Of a stretch of DNA of 32,586 nucleotides, positions 9,871-21,303 are shown one piece after another. Numbering within the stretch: the first letter of the stretch is position 1; every line of letters starts with the position of its first letter. The notes beneath the pieces are model-generated. The model ran no database searches and was not told the DNA's origin. It saw only the letters and a program-made list of their open reading frames with translations. The stretch is from Rodentolepis nana (taxonomy: Eukaryota; Platyhelminthes; Cestoda; Cyclophyllidea; Hymenolepididae). The stretch covers positions 1-32,586 of the forward strand of contig UZAE01012747.1 in assembly GCA_900617975.1 (NCBI GenBank), given 5' to 3'. Position numbers and translations under genes: made by a program.

Positions 9871-10530
9871 GTGCAAGTGTGTAGTACGTATTATTTACCG
9901 TTTCTAACGCTTGTACATTTCGAAAGTCAGTAAGTATTCTGTTTACCAATGCTCTACTTATTGCTCCATTCTGTACACAAAGAATGGGAGCTTATTCAAA
10001 GGAATAAGAGTTATTTCTACGGAAATTGGGGCAGTAATTTTCTTTGATATTTCAAGCTCATCAATTACCAGTGGTTCTCATATTTCCACATAATTGTCCT
10101 CTTTCTTCAAATAGCGTATTTTACTGCAACTCTTGATGAGGCGTCTACTGACACCCAGAAGTTGCGCCCATCAGTCACTTACAGTGTAACATTAACAAAT
10201 TCTTCTCACTCTAGGAATTTTTCATGATTAAATCAAAGGGGCACAAAAGTCTTAGTCAATCCTGAAATTCTGTCTGATTGATCACCGGTAAATTCAAGTG
10301 TGCCTCCTTAAGTGATCAAAGGAAGGCCTCTCCCAGAGCTCATACATCGTAGTTCATGAGGAAATCTCCTAATTTCTTGGTCAGCGTGACCATATTCGCG
10401 TTACACTCACGCTCCTTTGCGTGGTGGATGATAAATGTAAGCACTACATGCAGACGAGGCTGCATTCTCCTATCACCAGAATTGCATGTGCTTTCAAACT
10501 AAGGCTCCATGCTTTTATTATTGCTCTCAA
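9871..10530. other. Intergenic DNA
   Basis: No coding or RNA signal recognised. It may include more of the RPT-2 interior, but I could not align it. Confidence 0.35.
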
Positions 10531-10919
10531 GGGGTGTGCGATAGACTTACCTCCACGTGGTGCACCCTGGTGGGTGTGCGATAGACTTACCTCCACGTGG
10601 TGCACCCTGGGAAACGTATACTCATACGGTAAAAAGTCTATTAACCGGAAGTTTGTGTGCGATAGACTTACCTCCACGTGGTGCACCCTGGGCAGCGTAT
10701 TTTCTTACGGCAAAAAAGTCTATCACTCGGCTTTCGTTATATTCATACGGCAAAAAGTCTATTAACTGGCAGTTAACTACGATAGACTTACCTCCACGTG
10801 GTGCACCCTGGGCAACGTACTTTCTTACGGCAAAAATTCTATCACTCGGCATTCGTTTTTCAATAGACTTACCTCCACGTGGTGCACCCTGGGCAACGTA
10901 TAATCATACGGCCATACGG
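10531..10919 (+). repeat. Head-module block (about 5 copies)
   Basis: Copies of GATAGACTTACCTCCACGTG plus GTGCACCCTGGGCAACGTAT start near 10531, 10573, 10654, 10780 and 10862. The first is cut after CACCCTGG. Later copies carry parts of the following AAAAGTCTATTAAC segment, and copies three and four share a variant TATCACTCGGC end. Confidence 0.85.
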
Positions 10920-12200
10920 CAAAAAAAGTCTATTAACTGGCAGTTGACTTCTGACTCAATAAAAAAGTCTATTATTCGGCAGTTGACTTCTGACTTCAAA
11001 GCGGCAAAAAAGTCTATAAACCGGCAGTTGACTTCTCACTATCGGCAAAAAAATTCTATTAACCGGCAGTTGACTTCTGACTTCAACGCAAAAAGGTCTA
11101 TTAACTGGCAGTTGACTTCTCACTTCACAAAAAAGTCTATTAACCGGCAGTTGACTTCTGACTACTCAAACGGCAAAAAAGTCTATAAACCGGCAGTTGA
11201 CTTCTGACTGAAAAGGTCTATTAACTGGCAGTTGACTTCTGACTTCAAATAAAAGTCTATCAATCGGCAGTTGACTTCTCACTTCAAACTAAAGTCTATT
11301 ACCTGGCAGTTGACTTCAAACTACCATGACAAGTCTATTAATCGGCAGTTGACTTCTGACTTCAATTACCATGATCTATTAACTGGCAGTTGACTTCTCT
11401 ATGTCATATTCGAAGTCTATAAACCGGCAGTTGACTTCAAACTATCGGCAAAAAAATTCTATTAACCGGCAGTTGACTTCTGACTTCAACGCAAAAAGGT
11501 CTATTAACTGGCAGTTGACTTCTCACTTCACAAAAAAGTCTATTAACCGGCAGTTGACTTCTGACTACTCAAACGGCAAAAAAGTCTATAAACCGGCAGT
11601 TGACTTCTGACTGAAAAGGTCTATTAACTGGCAGTTGACTTCTGACTTCAAATAAAAGTCTATCAATCGGCAGTTGACTTCTCACTTCAAACTAAAGTCT
11701 ATTACCTGGCAGTTGACTTCAAACTACCATGAGTAAGTCTATTAACTGGCAGTTGACTTCTGAGTTCAAACTATCATGACCCCAAGTCTATTAACTGGCA
11801 GTTGACTTCTCACTTCAAACTAAGATCTATTAACTGGCAGTTGACTTCTCTATGTCATATTCGTTATATTAACTGGCAGTTGACTTCTCACTTCAAACTA
11901 CCCTAAAAAAGTCTATTATTCGGCAGTTGACTTCTGACTTCAAAGCGGCAAAAAAGTCTATAAACCGGCAGTTGACTTCTCACTATCGGCAAAAAAATTC
12001 TATTAACCGGCAGTTGACTTCTGACTTCAACGCAAAAAGGTCTATTAACTGGCAGTTGACTTCTCACTTCACAAAAAAGTCTATTAACCGGCAGTTGACT
12101 TCTGACTACTCAAACGGCAAAAAAGTCTATAAACCGGCAGTTGACTTCTGACTGAAAATCAAAAAGTCTATTAATCGGCAGTTGACTTCTGACTATTTCC
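10920..12200 (+). repeat. Middle-module array, first block (about 31 copies)
   Basis: Units of roughly 36-45 bp built on GTCTATTAACCGGCAGTTGA plus CTTCTGACTTCAAA. Units fall into recurring variant types (ACTGG, CCGG, TCGG; TCTGACTTC versus TCTCACTTC) arranged in higher-order blocks. 10960-11214 recurs at 11904-12158, and 11041-11329 recurs at 11444-11732. Confidence 0.9.
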
Positions 12201-12645
12201 ACAGTAGCTCACCCCACTGTATGTCATATTCGACCCCTTCCACAGTACGCCACCACCCCACTGTATGTCATATTCGACCCCTACCACAGTACTAACCCCA
12301 CTGAATGCCGTATTCTACCACTTTTACAGTATCCATCACCCACACTGTATGTCATATTCGACCCCTTTCAAAGTACTCATCTTACTTTAACGGTACAAGT
12401 CTATTAATCGGCAGTTGACTTCTGACTTCAATTACCATCAAGTCTATCAACCGGCAGTTGACTTCTGACTTCAAACTACGTCTATCAACCGGCAGTTGAC
12501 TTCTCACTTCAAACTACCAATCAGCCCGACTGCTTGTCATATTCAACCCCTTCAACAGCACTCGCCCCACTGTATGTCATATTCGACTACTTCCACAGTA
12601 CTCGCTGACTCCATGTCATATTCGATCATTTTCACAGTACTCACA
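12201..12645 (+). repeat. TATGTCATATTCGAC module blocks with interleaved middle units
   Basis: About four copies of the CCCACTGTATGTCATATTCG module (12201-12393), three middle units (12394-12527), then about three more module copies (12528-12645). The unit is about 40 bp, ends CACAGTACTCA, and varies more between copies than the middle module does. Confidence 0.8.
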
Positions 12646-13188
12646 CAAACCGGCAGTTGACTTCTGACTTCAAACTACCATGACCAGATCTATTAACTGG
12701 CAGTTGACTTCTCTATGTCATATTCGAAGTCTATAAACCGGCAGTTGACTTCAAACTATCGGCAAAAAAATTCTATTAACCGGCAGTTGACTTCTGACTT
12801 CAACGCAAAAAGGTCTATTAACTGGCAGTTGACTTCTCACTTCACAAAAAAGTCTATTAACCGGCAGTTGACTTCTGACTACTCAAACGGCAAAAAAGTC
12901 TATAAACCGGCAGTTGACTTCTGACTGAAAAGGTCTATTAACTGGCAGTTGACTTCTGACTTCAAATAAAAGTCTATCAATCGGCAGTTGACTTCTCACT
13001 TCAAACTAAAGTCTATTACCTGGCAGTTGACTTCAAACTACCATGAGTAAGTCTATTAACTGGCAGTTGACTTCTGAGTTCAAACTATCATGACCCCAAG
13101 TCTATTAATCGGCAGTTGACTTCTGACTTCAATTACCATCAAGTCTATCAACCGGCAGTTGACTTCTGACTTCAAACTACAATGAGCC
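12646..13188 (+). repeat. Middle-module array, second block (about 13 copies)
   Basis: Includes 12687-13108, which is identical by reading to 11373-11794 (422 bp, offset 1314). This indicates a recent segmental duplication inside the array. Confidence 0.85.
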
Positions 13189-13625
13189 GACTATTGCCCC
13201 ATCCACAGAACTCATCTTACCTTTTTTATGCATTTATGTCTTTCTGTCTCACTTCAAACTACTATGGCCCGACTATTTGTCATATTCGACCCCGTTCACA
13301 GTACTCATCTTACCCTTTTTATGCCTTTGTGTCTGTCTGTCTGTCTCTTTTAAAGTAATCACCCCACTGTATGTCATATTCGACTACTTCCAGAGTACTC
13401 AACTGTATGTCATATTCGACTACTTCCACAGTACTCGTTATGCTGTATGTCAAATTCGACTACTTTCAGAGTACTCACATCACCTTTTTCAAACTTTGTC
13501 TGTCTCTTTAAAATCTTTGAAGCACTCTTCTCTTCCCTCCCCCTCTCGACTTTTTTACTTTGATTTTCCTTCCCCTTTGTGAAGCCTGAAGTCAACTAAA
13601 GGGGTAACAATATAAATAAATAAAT
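13189..13625 (+). repeat. Distal modules and single tail of the expanded RPT-1
   Basis: Three CTTACC(T)TTTTATGC modules, four TCATATTCGAC modules, then one TTTGAAGCACTCTTCTCTTC stretch, CCTTTGTGAAGCCTGAAGTC and a TATAAATAAATAAATA tail. The tail is not multiplied, unlike everything upstream. Confidence 0.8.
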
Positions 13626-13639
13626 ACATTGATCTTGTG

Positions 13640-15110
13640 GGACACGTTATCGCTCTGTGCTTTATCGTATGCCTGCATGTCTGCTCGCCAGGATTGGGAG
13701 GTGCGGCCGTATAACTTTGTGTGCAGCGACCGTACAAACAGTGACCAATCATCAACCTCTGGTTAACCTAATCCCCCAACCTGATCATAATTAGGCCCCC
13801 TACGTGTACACTTTATCCGCAATACTCGTACTGGATAAACGTGCTCCGTGCTATATGTCTGTTTCCTTTATAGCTGGGCTATAGCTTATCTGGTTCTGGG
13901 AGTCTAGTTAGATGTAGGAGAATCGGACATAGAGATTTCTGAGTCAGTCAGGCTTTAGTAAGGTAGCAATCTGCTACAATCTCAGTCTTGCTGGACCCCT
14001 CTATAGAATATCTAATCTTAACCTGGTTGAGAAATACTCACAGTGACCTGAGGTTACACCTATGGGCCTGACTCAAGCGATGCTGCTCATTACCAGTCTG
14101 AGCCAATTATTAATCACACATGGAATAGCAAACATTTTTGTGTCCAAAAATTTCACTCATTTCTTGTGTACTCGATGCAGGGATTTTGGCTGCGGTCTAC
14201 TTACTTCCTCCTTAAACTTTCCTTCTAATCTCAATGCTTTAGTTGAGCAATTTATTAGTAATATGTGACGGCAAATTCTCATATCACAAGAGAAGAATGC
14301 AATGAACGAGATCTTTAATTCTTTACTGTTAAGATGAACAAATCTGCATGCGATAACGCAAACATCACCTATCTTTGTGTGCAATAGAAAACGGATTTAA
14401 CATAGAGCTATTCGGTCCCTGAGGAATCTTGAAACTCCGGAAAATAATCTAGGCGGATATAAGGCTTAAAAGTAGGAAGAATATATTTTTCAAAAAGATA
14501 AATCAATGGTCTATTATTAATCATTTTCCTAAAAATTGAATATTTGTTAAAATGGCAAAACTTGCAAGTTTGTCGCTTGGTATTATTTAAGTGTAAAGCC
14601 TAACCTTAAGGAATCTGGATGTTATCACTGCTTTTTGGAGGCTTATCAGGCTAAAACACTGTCCTAACTAATTTGTAAAAGTGCCCAATCAGGTGATTGG
14701 TCGAAATTTGAAATTTAGATGTGTTAGTTTTTAAAGTTAATGAGATGAAAGGAAAGCGAGGTTTGTAGCGGATTGCTACAAGAATAAAACATGACTTAGG
14801 CTTGGTAACCTCCATGTCAGGACACAGTCTACACTATAGGGGGGGGGGGGACAGGCGTACAGTGGGGAACACGTATATTTGGGGTGTGTTTGTCACAGAG
14901 CTTTATCATTAAAATACAATGAAAGGTTTGTTAAACCATGAGGGTACTATTGATTGATGGCCGGCTAAGAGGCAAACATACTCACGATCACACTTGCTTA
15001 CTACGCAATACGTATCACGACCGCACATTCGAGTCCGTCTGGGTGGGCATGAGATTTGTTTGTTCTGCCATGCGGCATTGCGCACACCCTAGGTTTTAAG
15101 ATCTTGGTCT
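13640..15110. mobile_element. RPT-2 copy B, with inverted end regions
   Basis: The left part (about 13690-13910) and the reverse complement of the right part (about 14815-15110) both align with RPT-2 copy A (9244-9600). Shared landmarks are GTGCGG(C/T)CGT, CGTG(C/T)TCC and a CTATAG/TTATAGC end. That arrangement resembles a non-autonomous DNA transposon with long, diverged inverted ends. A 12-G run (14839-14850) interrupts the right end. No transposase frame was found, and the boundaries are approximate. Confidence 0.4.
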
Positions 15111-15402
15111 CGAATACAAAGATTTTCATTTAGCTGACAATGTGAATGATATCTCTTTACCTAGAAAAATCTTTGCATTGTGGAAACTTTAAGGGCGTTG
15201 TATTCATTTGCATAGTATATTTACACAATAACCACCCTAGGTGGCAAGTTCAATGGGCGGATAACTACCTACATTTTATCTTCTTAATTCCACAACTTAC
15301 AGAACACTTCGAATTAACTTTATTGCACTTTGGGTGGATATGGTACTTCTAACCTTATCGTAGCTAATTTTCTTTTATATTTCCTTCATTTTGACTGTCT
15401 CT
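15111..15402. other. Intergenic DNA, nothing recognised
   Basis: AT-rich, no gene or repeat supported. The open frame at 15146-15352 lacks any family resemblance. Confidence 0.35.
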
Positions 15403-15415
15403 ATATTAGCATGTA

Positions 15416-15711
15416 GGGTTGGGCGATAGACTTACCTCCACGTGGTGCAGCCTAGGCAACGTGTACCCATACAGCAAATATGTCTACAAACCTGCAATTG
15501 ACTTCTGACTTTAAACCACCATGATCCGATTGTATGCCCTATTACTCGCCATACCTGTTTCTCTACCCTTGTGTTAGTCCCTTGCACCTGTGAATCACTC
15601 TTCTGTCCCCAGTCGTGACATATTGTGACTTTGATGTTCCTCCCCTCTGTGAAGCCCTAAATCAACTAAATGTCCAGTGATAACTTTCATAAAGTCTGCC
15701 ATTTGATGTAA
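15416..15711 (+). mobile_element. RPT-1 copy 10
   Basis: Diverged full-length copy, head GGGCGATAGACTTACCTCCA to tail CATTTGATGTAAATA. Possible target-site duplication: ATATTAGCAT (15403-15412) and ATATTACCAT (15712-15721). Confidence 0.85.
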
Positions 15712-15721
15712 ATATTACCAT

Positions 15722-18316
15722 ATTTTTCCCTAGATTACTTTGCAGTCACTTGCGCCAGTGGGTATACAATTCCGTTGTTATATATAGTGCGAGACATTTA
15801 TGCATTCAAAACACCACGTATCACATGTTTATAAATTTTTGTTTTCCCATGGGCGCCTTATTTCTCTCTCTCTTCCTCTGAAGGTGGAGCAAATCACGAA
15901 GTCAAATGGAAGAGACTATTGAAAATATGAGTGTATGGGAAAAAACTAGCAAAACGTTTATATAATTATTATTAAACTTACAATTAGGAAAGTCTATCGC
16001 TAGCTCTCTGACATCATACTGTGCCAACTATCAGTGTTTAGCAAATCGATGCTAATTACTACAATCCTTGAAAATGACTATAAATCACAGCTTTGCAAAC
16101 TTTTTCAAGCTGTTTATGTTCGCACTACGTTCCATAATGAATGTATTTAAAAAATCAAGGTTTTTCCTTGGAAATATTTTATTGAAAGGAAAGAGGCAAG
16201 CTTCCCTATTGCTATCTGACACATCTACAAGCAGGTACCAATTCAACAGTGGCTGCATACTGGCAATGACAACAGCCACAACTAATTAAACTAAGTGGTA
16301 AAAAGAGGAATATATGCAACTTATCGAGGGTGTTTCCATTTCTCGATACAGTGGCTTATCCATTAACTCGGCTGTGTATTTGATTGGTTACTAGGTTAGT
16401 TTCATTTGTATTATTTAAATGCGTTATTTTGTAGTATTGGGTAAATTACGTTGTTTAAATGCATTCAAGTAAGATACCGGTCAGTAAATGTTGATTATGC
16501 AAAATAAAAGGGCATTTTATTTACCAGTGATAATATGTAACCATTTTCATAAAATTATTTTGTAAAGAAATAAAAATGCCACTACAGATTAGGAATGTTT
16601 TAATACCAATGGATATGCTCGCACATAACTAACATAAACAGTATGATAGTATTTTGGATAATTACAATTATTATGTAATTTTTTGTCTTGGGAGCAACAT
16701 AAGTCAGTCGACAGATAGTCCCGTAAATGGAAATGGTGAGAGTTTAAGAGAATTCTGGGTTAAGCGTCAAGGTACCAAAGAGCATATCTGCATTTGTTTT
16801 TTTGGATTTGGGTTCTACAATATCTACTTAATAGATAGTTCAAAGTCCATGAACCATTTCAAGGATTTCAGCAAATGCCTGCCAACAATGTCGGCGTTTT
16901 AAATCAAAAATGGAATTCTTACTTCTATGCATTTGTCACCTTCTAATGGTTGAAACGGCGAAAAAAAATCAGAAACTTAGCATAGCAAAGATGAGGGTAG
17001 CACGAACGAATTGCCAGGGGCACCCCATAATCTGTTTTCACCCTAGGCGTTCGTTCATTACTAATTGGATCAATATGCCACTCAATTAACGACTAATAAA
17101 AACCGATGGGTACACTGATAGTAGCACCATTTAATCAATATTCATTTAATGAATTTGATTACCCTTTAATGCATGATTGGTGTAAGCTCATTTTAGGGTG
17201 TGGTGACAACGTTAATACAGTTCTCGGCAGGTGGAGGGTCGACAAAATACACTTTCAAAGGTAATTAGATGATAAATTTTGTAACTACGTTCCTAGATGT
17301 ACCACCTCAATATAGGTAGACACCCGTTTTAAAATCAATCGCCGCAAAAAAGTCATGAACTCTTATCAAATCGAATCACTCAGGATTTCCGGTAATTATA
17401 GATGCATCTGAACGAAAGTTTACGCTACACCATTTGTGCACTGGATTAATGATTAATTACCATACTTGAGAATGAAACCTTGCCACCGCTTTAAGTATTG
17501 ATTACTCCGGTAGCGAAGCGTTTACCACGTGTCTAAGAAATGTTCATTTTCTTGCTAAAACGTGTGTCGTTCTTCCGCTTTCCGTGATATGCCTGTATGT
17601 AACCACAGTTTGCCTTTGACATATAACATAAGACATTAGTGGTAAATCCGTGATGTCAAATTAATCATGGATTTTACTTCTAGCTAAAACTAATCTGACG
17701 TGCCTTGCACAAAGCAAGATTTGGGTCACCCACTAATATAGAATCTTTACGACCAGGTACTGTCACAGGAAAATGTCAGAAATTGCTTCCTCAAACCTCT
17801 AAATAAAGAATATTTCCTTCGATGACGAAACCCTGTCTAATCAGTACCGATAATCAACGAAAATCAAATCGGCCATAAATCAATGGACGATATAGGTCTA
17901 CCGAACTGAGATCAACTCCTACTTCTTTAAAATGCTATTTCATATAGAATGATGGAAACTGCGTCACCTCATCTCAGCTCATTATAACCTAAACTATAAC
18001 AAATAAGTCATGTGATACTTCAGTCCAATATAAGAGTGACCTCGGCTACTTGAGCGTAGACAACTGGATCAATTCTAACCGTGTAATAGAGGAATCCAAA
18101 AAAGTAAATAACCGGCATCCCCAATTTAGTTAATAAATATTTAACTCAACTGGGAAATTCAATTCATCACTAGATCTTAACTTCCAAGAACTCGCCTGCT
18201 TATGGGTGTTAATATGTGGTATTGTGAAATATAAACCTACAATGCGTAACAAAACTTAACTGCTATAAAGTTGAAAATAAGTATCAGTGAAAATCACATT
18301 ATACATTGAAAATGAT
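15722..18316. other. 2.6-kb intergenic region
   Basis: AT-rich DNA downstream of the TSSC4 gene. I found no coding exon with homology and no RNA gene. Small open frames at 16068-16289 and 16654-16902 have low-complexity composition and no recognisable motif. A weak inverted repeat (GAACGAA...TTCGTTC) lies at 17004-17056. Confidence 0.4.
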
Positions 18317-18322
18317 TTTATT
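18317..18322 (-). terminator. Polyadenylation signal of TSSC4
   Basis: AATAAA on the minus strand, about 39 nt past the TSSC4 stop codon. Confidence 0.6.
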
Positions 18323-18360
18323 AGAAGTATGTACAAGAGAAATTAATCAATGTTAATTAT

Positions 18361-21293
18361 TTACACACCCTCAGGAGGATCTTCAAGATCCGACATTTCA
18401 CCTTTGTCGCTAGAACTCCCCAACTCATCTTTGTCAGTATCTGTTGTTTCGTTCGTGTCCATCTCCTCCTCATGATCACTATTATCATCTGACATTGTAG
18501 TGAACCTCATCTGTCTTCCGGGATGTTGTCTCGATCGGAACTGCACTGCTTCTGGCTTAGTTAAAGTAACTGGTTCCGTGCTACAGTCTTGATCTTCACA
18601 AGTAATTTCATCTTCCGGAGAGAATGCCGATGGCAGAGACGAACTAGAGGATTCACAGACAGAATCCATGCAACGTCTTTTTCTTCCAGTTTTTGGGCGA
18701 AAGAGAATTCGACCTTGAGGTGGATTACCAATCGGCCCTTCTTCATTCTGTGCACCTTCCTATAAAGATTTGAAAATTAATTTTACTCAAAATAACTAAG
18801 TAGATGTATCACTACACGAACCTATCCTGCCTTCAGTGAAAATGTTTCTCCACTCTATAACAAGCTGAAAGCTTGCTCAAAAATAGTATTAGATCAATTC
18901 CAGAGCCAAAGGAAGACCATTACATGGCTACACTGAATTTTGCTTTAGGATAACATGCATCAATAAGAACTCAGAAAAAAAGCAAGTCAAAGTTAAGGTC
19001 ACTTAACCAGGGAGTGAAAGTTTTGGCGAAACGGAAGCTGATATTCTGATCAAGTTAAATCCAAGATTCAACACAGCATTAAAAGAATTCCAATGAACTT
19101 AACTACGCTCAAAAGAAGATTTATTGTATAGCAAATGCAATAATCTAAAATGGTACCGAGTTACCCGGTAGAAGATAATTAAAAAATAAATGTTAAGACT
19201 CGGACGAATGCCTTTATCAATTAGTCTGCTTTCGACAAATTAAGTAATTAGTGGTGGAACAAACCTCCTGATGCCTACGACGTAATTCTCGCATCAACTC
19301 GGCTGCAATACTACGATCTGCTTTACCATCTTCGTTGACGTCTGCAAGGCTGTAATGAATCCATTTTGTGGAACCTCTGCGTGGATCATCAGAGCGGCTT
19401 TGCTGCCGTTGATCTGGGGCTCCCCTCCGTTTACCACCCGGCCTCGGAGCCGGGCTGATTGGAATTTTGAAGGTATCAGCTAATTTATTAGTGCCAGACG
19501 ACTTTAGCTTATCCCTCTGCAATCAATAGAAAGTATTATTAGTAACAAACAACCGAATTATTACTTTTATATAATTTGAAAGTATGAATTAATAATGGAT
19601 GAAAATTTAAAGTTTCAAACTATTCATAAGAATAAATAAACCCGTCGTCCAAAGTATAATTCTCTAGGCAACTTATTGCAAGCCAATAAACAAATGTCTT
19701 CTACCCCACCTCAAATGTCAAAAATAAATTATGGAAAATCATTTGCCTTACTTCTTTTATCCCAGTCTACAATAAAAAATAAAAATAAATTGTGCCCACC
19801 TTCCCTCCTGCTTAATTTGTGCTAAAATTTAAAAGAGATGGAAAGATTTCTCTTTCTCTAACCAACGATTTCTAAAATGCTGACACACCTGATATTAAAA
19901 ACAAATACAACAAAACTTGTAGAACACATGCGGCAAAAGTAAAGAAGAAAATTACATAAACACTCCGCATCCTATATAGACTACCACATATGAAACCCTC
20001 ATGTGATAAGGTACAAAAAAAGATATTTAAATAAGAATAATTGGGAGACTGAAGTTGAAGGCTAATGATAGCTATCATAAAACCTGTCATTTGAAATAAA
20101 TAAATAAATATTATTGATATACGGATACGGATCTAACTTAAATGCACTTTAAAAAGAAAAGTAATAATTGACTAAATGATGTGGAAAACTAAACCAAACA
20201 ACAGAACTTATCATTTACTCACAAAATGGATGAAAGTTAAGCATATTGCTTAGGTTCATTCGTTAGTTATACTGTCTTTTATGGTGACTTGCTTGCTGAC
20301 TCGCGTATTTTATTACTATTTCCTAGCTGCATCTATACATAGCAACAAAGTTTGAAACACCTTCAGTCTCTTGGTCACTTCGTTATCTGTTCAATCAACG
20401 ATTCCCATGCTGCAACAAACCAGTTTTATGCAGCTGAAAAAGGGTTTTGTGGGTTTTCTTTAAACTGTTGGACCATCTTTAAGAAGAGCAGCGTCTCGTA
20501 GATAAAAGTAATGCTTTCACAGACTCACTTAAAACTGAGATAACAATTTAAGGTAAGGATTGGAATCTGACCATCTTCATGCCGACTAATATGAAAAAAT
20601 ATTTAAGATAACGTATAAGCAAGTTCTAAATTCTAACCGACGAGGAAATTAAAAAAACGACTAAGCCTACTTCAAATGCCAGCCATAAAAATTTAAATAA
20701 GGTATATCAGAGATAAAGAAGAAAAGATGTTAAATATTAATTCAATCGAAATAATTAAGAGTAAAAACCATTAGAAAAGGCAGAAGCCTTGTATCACGTG
20801 ATAGGCTAATGAGCATAGCTAGCAATTACCCCAAAGATTAAACGAAAAATGATTTTACTATATAAAAACTCCTTCGAACTATTGAATCAAATGCTTAGGC
20901 GTATCATCATAGTAACAATTTGAACATATAACCCGGCATTAAACAGAAGGATAAGTAAAGGATGGTATCTACACATGATAACCCATAACAAGGCATAAGT
21001 CTTCCTTTATGATTAAATAAAACACAATAAGTTGGACACAAAAATATGGAAAACTAAATACATACTGCTTCTTTCTCGGCTTCCAAAGATTCTATAGCTG
21101 GTTTCGCTGGTCTCCAAGCCATTTTTTTCACCAAATTCCGTTCAGCTCTAGTTTCCTTATTTACTTTCGCGTGTGCTTCTTCTAAAGCTTGAAGACAATC
21201 AAAAGTATCTCTTTGCCGTTGTATAAATAACGAAGATGATCCACGAACAGCAAATGGTTCAGAATAATTCGAAGAATCCCTTGTATCAGGCAT
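18361..21293 (-). CDS. TSSC4: TSSC4-like U5 snRNP assembly protein (3 exons)
   Basis: Three minus-strand exons: 21293-21066, 19516-19265 and 18759-18361, all joined in phase 0, give 292 aa (human TSSC4 is about 330). Three blocks typical of the family are visible. An N-terminal block is PFAVRGSSSLFIQRQRDTFD followed by CLQALEEA (human has a similar FxLRGMSS...RDIFDCLE). A central block is TKWIHYSLADV (about 127-137; human WTKYSLEDV). A basic block GRILFRPKTGRKRR lies at about 176-189. The C-terminal third is Ser/Asp/Glu-rich and probably disordered. Known role in humans: chaperone for U5 snRNP and tri-snRNP assembly in the nucleus. Splice sites: donors GTATGT and GTTTGT, acceptors TTGCAG and TATAG. 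Intron 1 (1549 nt) holds an RPT-1 fragment. An acceptor-like TTCATTTAG lies 8 nt before the ATG. The assignment rests on motif resemblance, not a search. Confidence 0.8.
20046..20110 (+). mobile_element. RPT-1 fragment in TSSC4 intron 1
   Basis: Only the 3' end is present: GACTGAAGTTGAAGGCTAAT, TGATAGCTATCATAAAACCT, GTCATTTGA and a TAAATAAATAAATA tail. 5' truncation with an intact tail is typical of target-primed retroposition. It is antisense to TSSC4. Confidence 0.75.
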
Positions 21294-21303
21294 TTTTTAA
21301 CCT

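Larger units (their letters stand above)
10531..13625 (+). mobile_element. Internally expanded RPT-1 copy (3.1 kb)
   Basis: All RPT-1 modules occur once in order, but each of the first four is tandemly multiplied: head about 5 copies (10531-10919), middle GGCAGTTGACTTC module about 47 copies (10920-13188), TATGTCATATTCGAC module about 11, CTTACCTTTTTATGCCTTTG module about 3, and finally a single CTGTGAAGCCTGAAGTCAAC plus TAAATAAATAAA tail (13490-13625). Flanks ATTGCTCT (about 10517) and ATTGATCT (about 13628) could be a worn target-site duplication. That would make the whole array the descendant of one insertion. Confidence 0.8.

Noticed and set aside
10557..11207. 216-aa open frame and related frames with SINRQLTSDF-type repeats (also at 11401, 11927 and 12715)
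   Set aside because: These frames are by-products of tandem repeats derived from non-coding RPT-1. Other RPT-1 copies carry stops in the same frame, and no start context, splice sites or known domain supports a protein.
10920..13188. CRISPR-like array of regular short repeats
   Set aside because: The units derive from the middle of an interspersed eukaryotic repeat, abut with little or no unique spacer, vary in length, and sit between intron-containing animal genes.
16654..16902. 82-aa open frame as a small gene
   Set aside because: AT-rich random-looking composition, no motif, no splice or promoter context. Such lengths are expected by chance in this DNA.
17004..17056. Inverted repeat GAACGAA...TTCGTTC as a MITE or RNA hairpin
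   Set aside because: Only 7 perfect pairs plus a mismatched extension, no TSD, and no second copy was found in the window.
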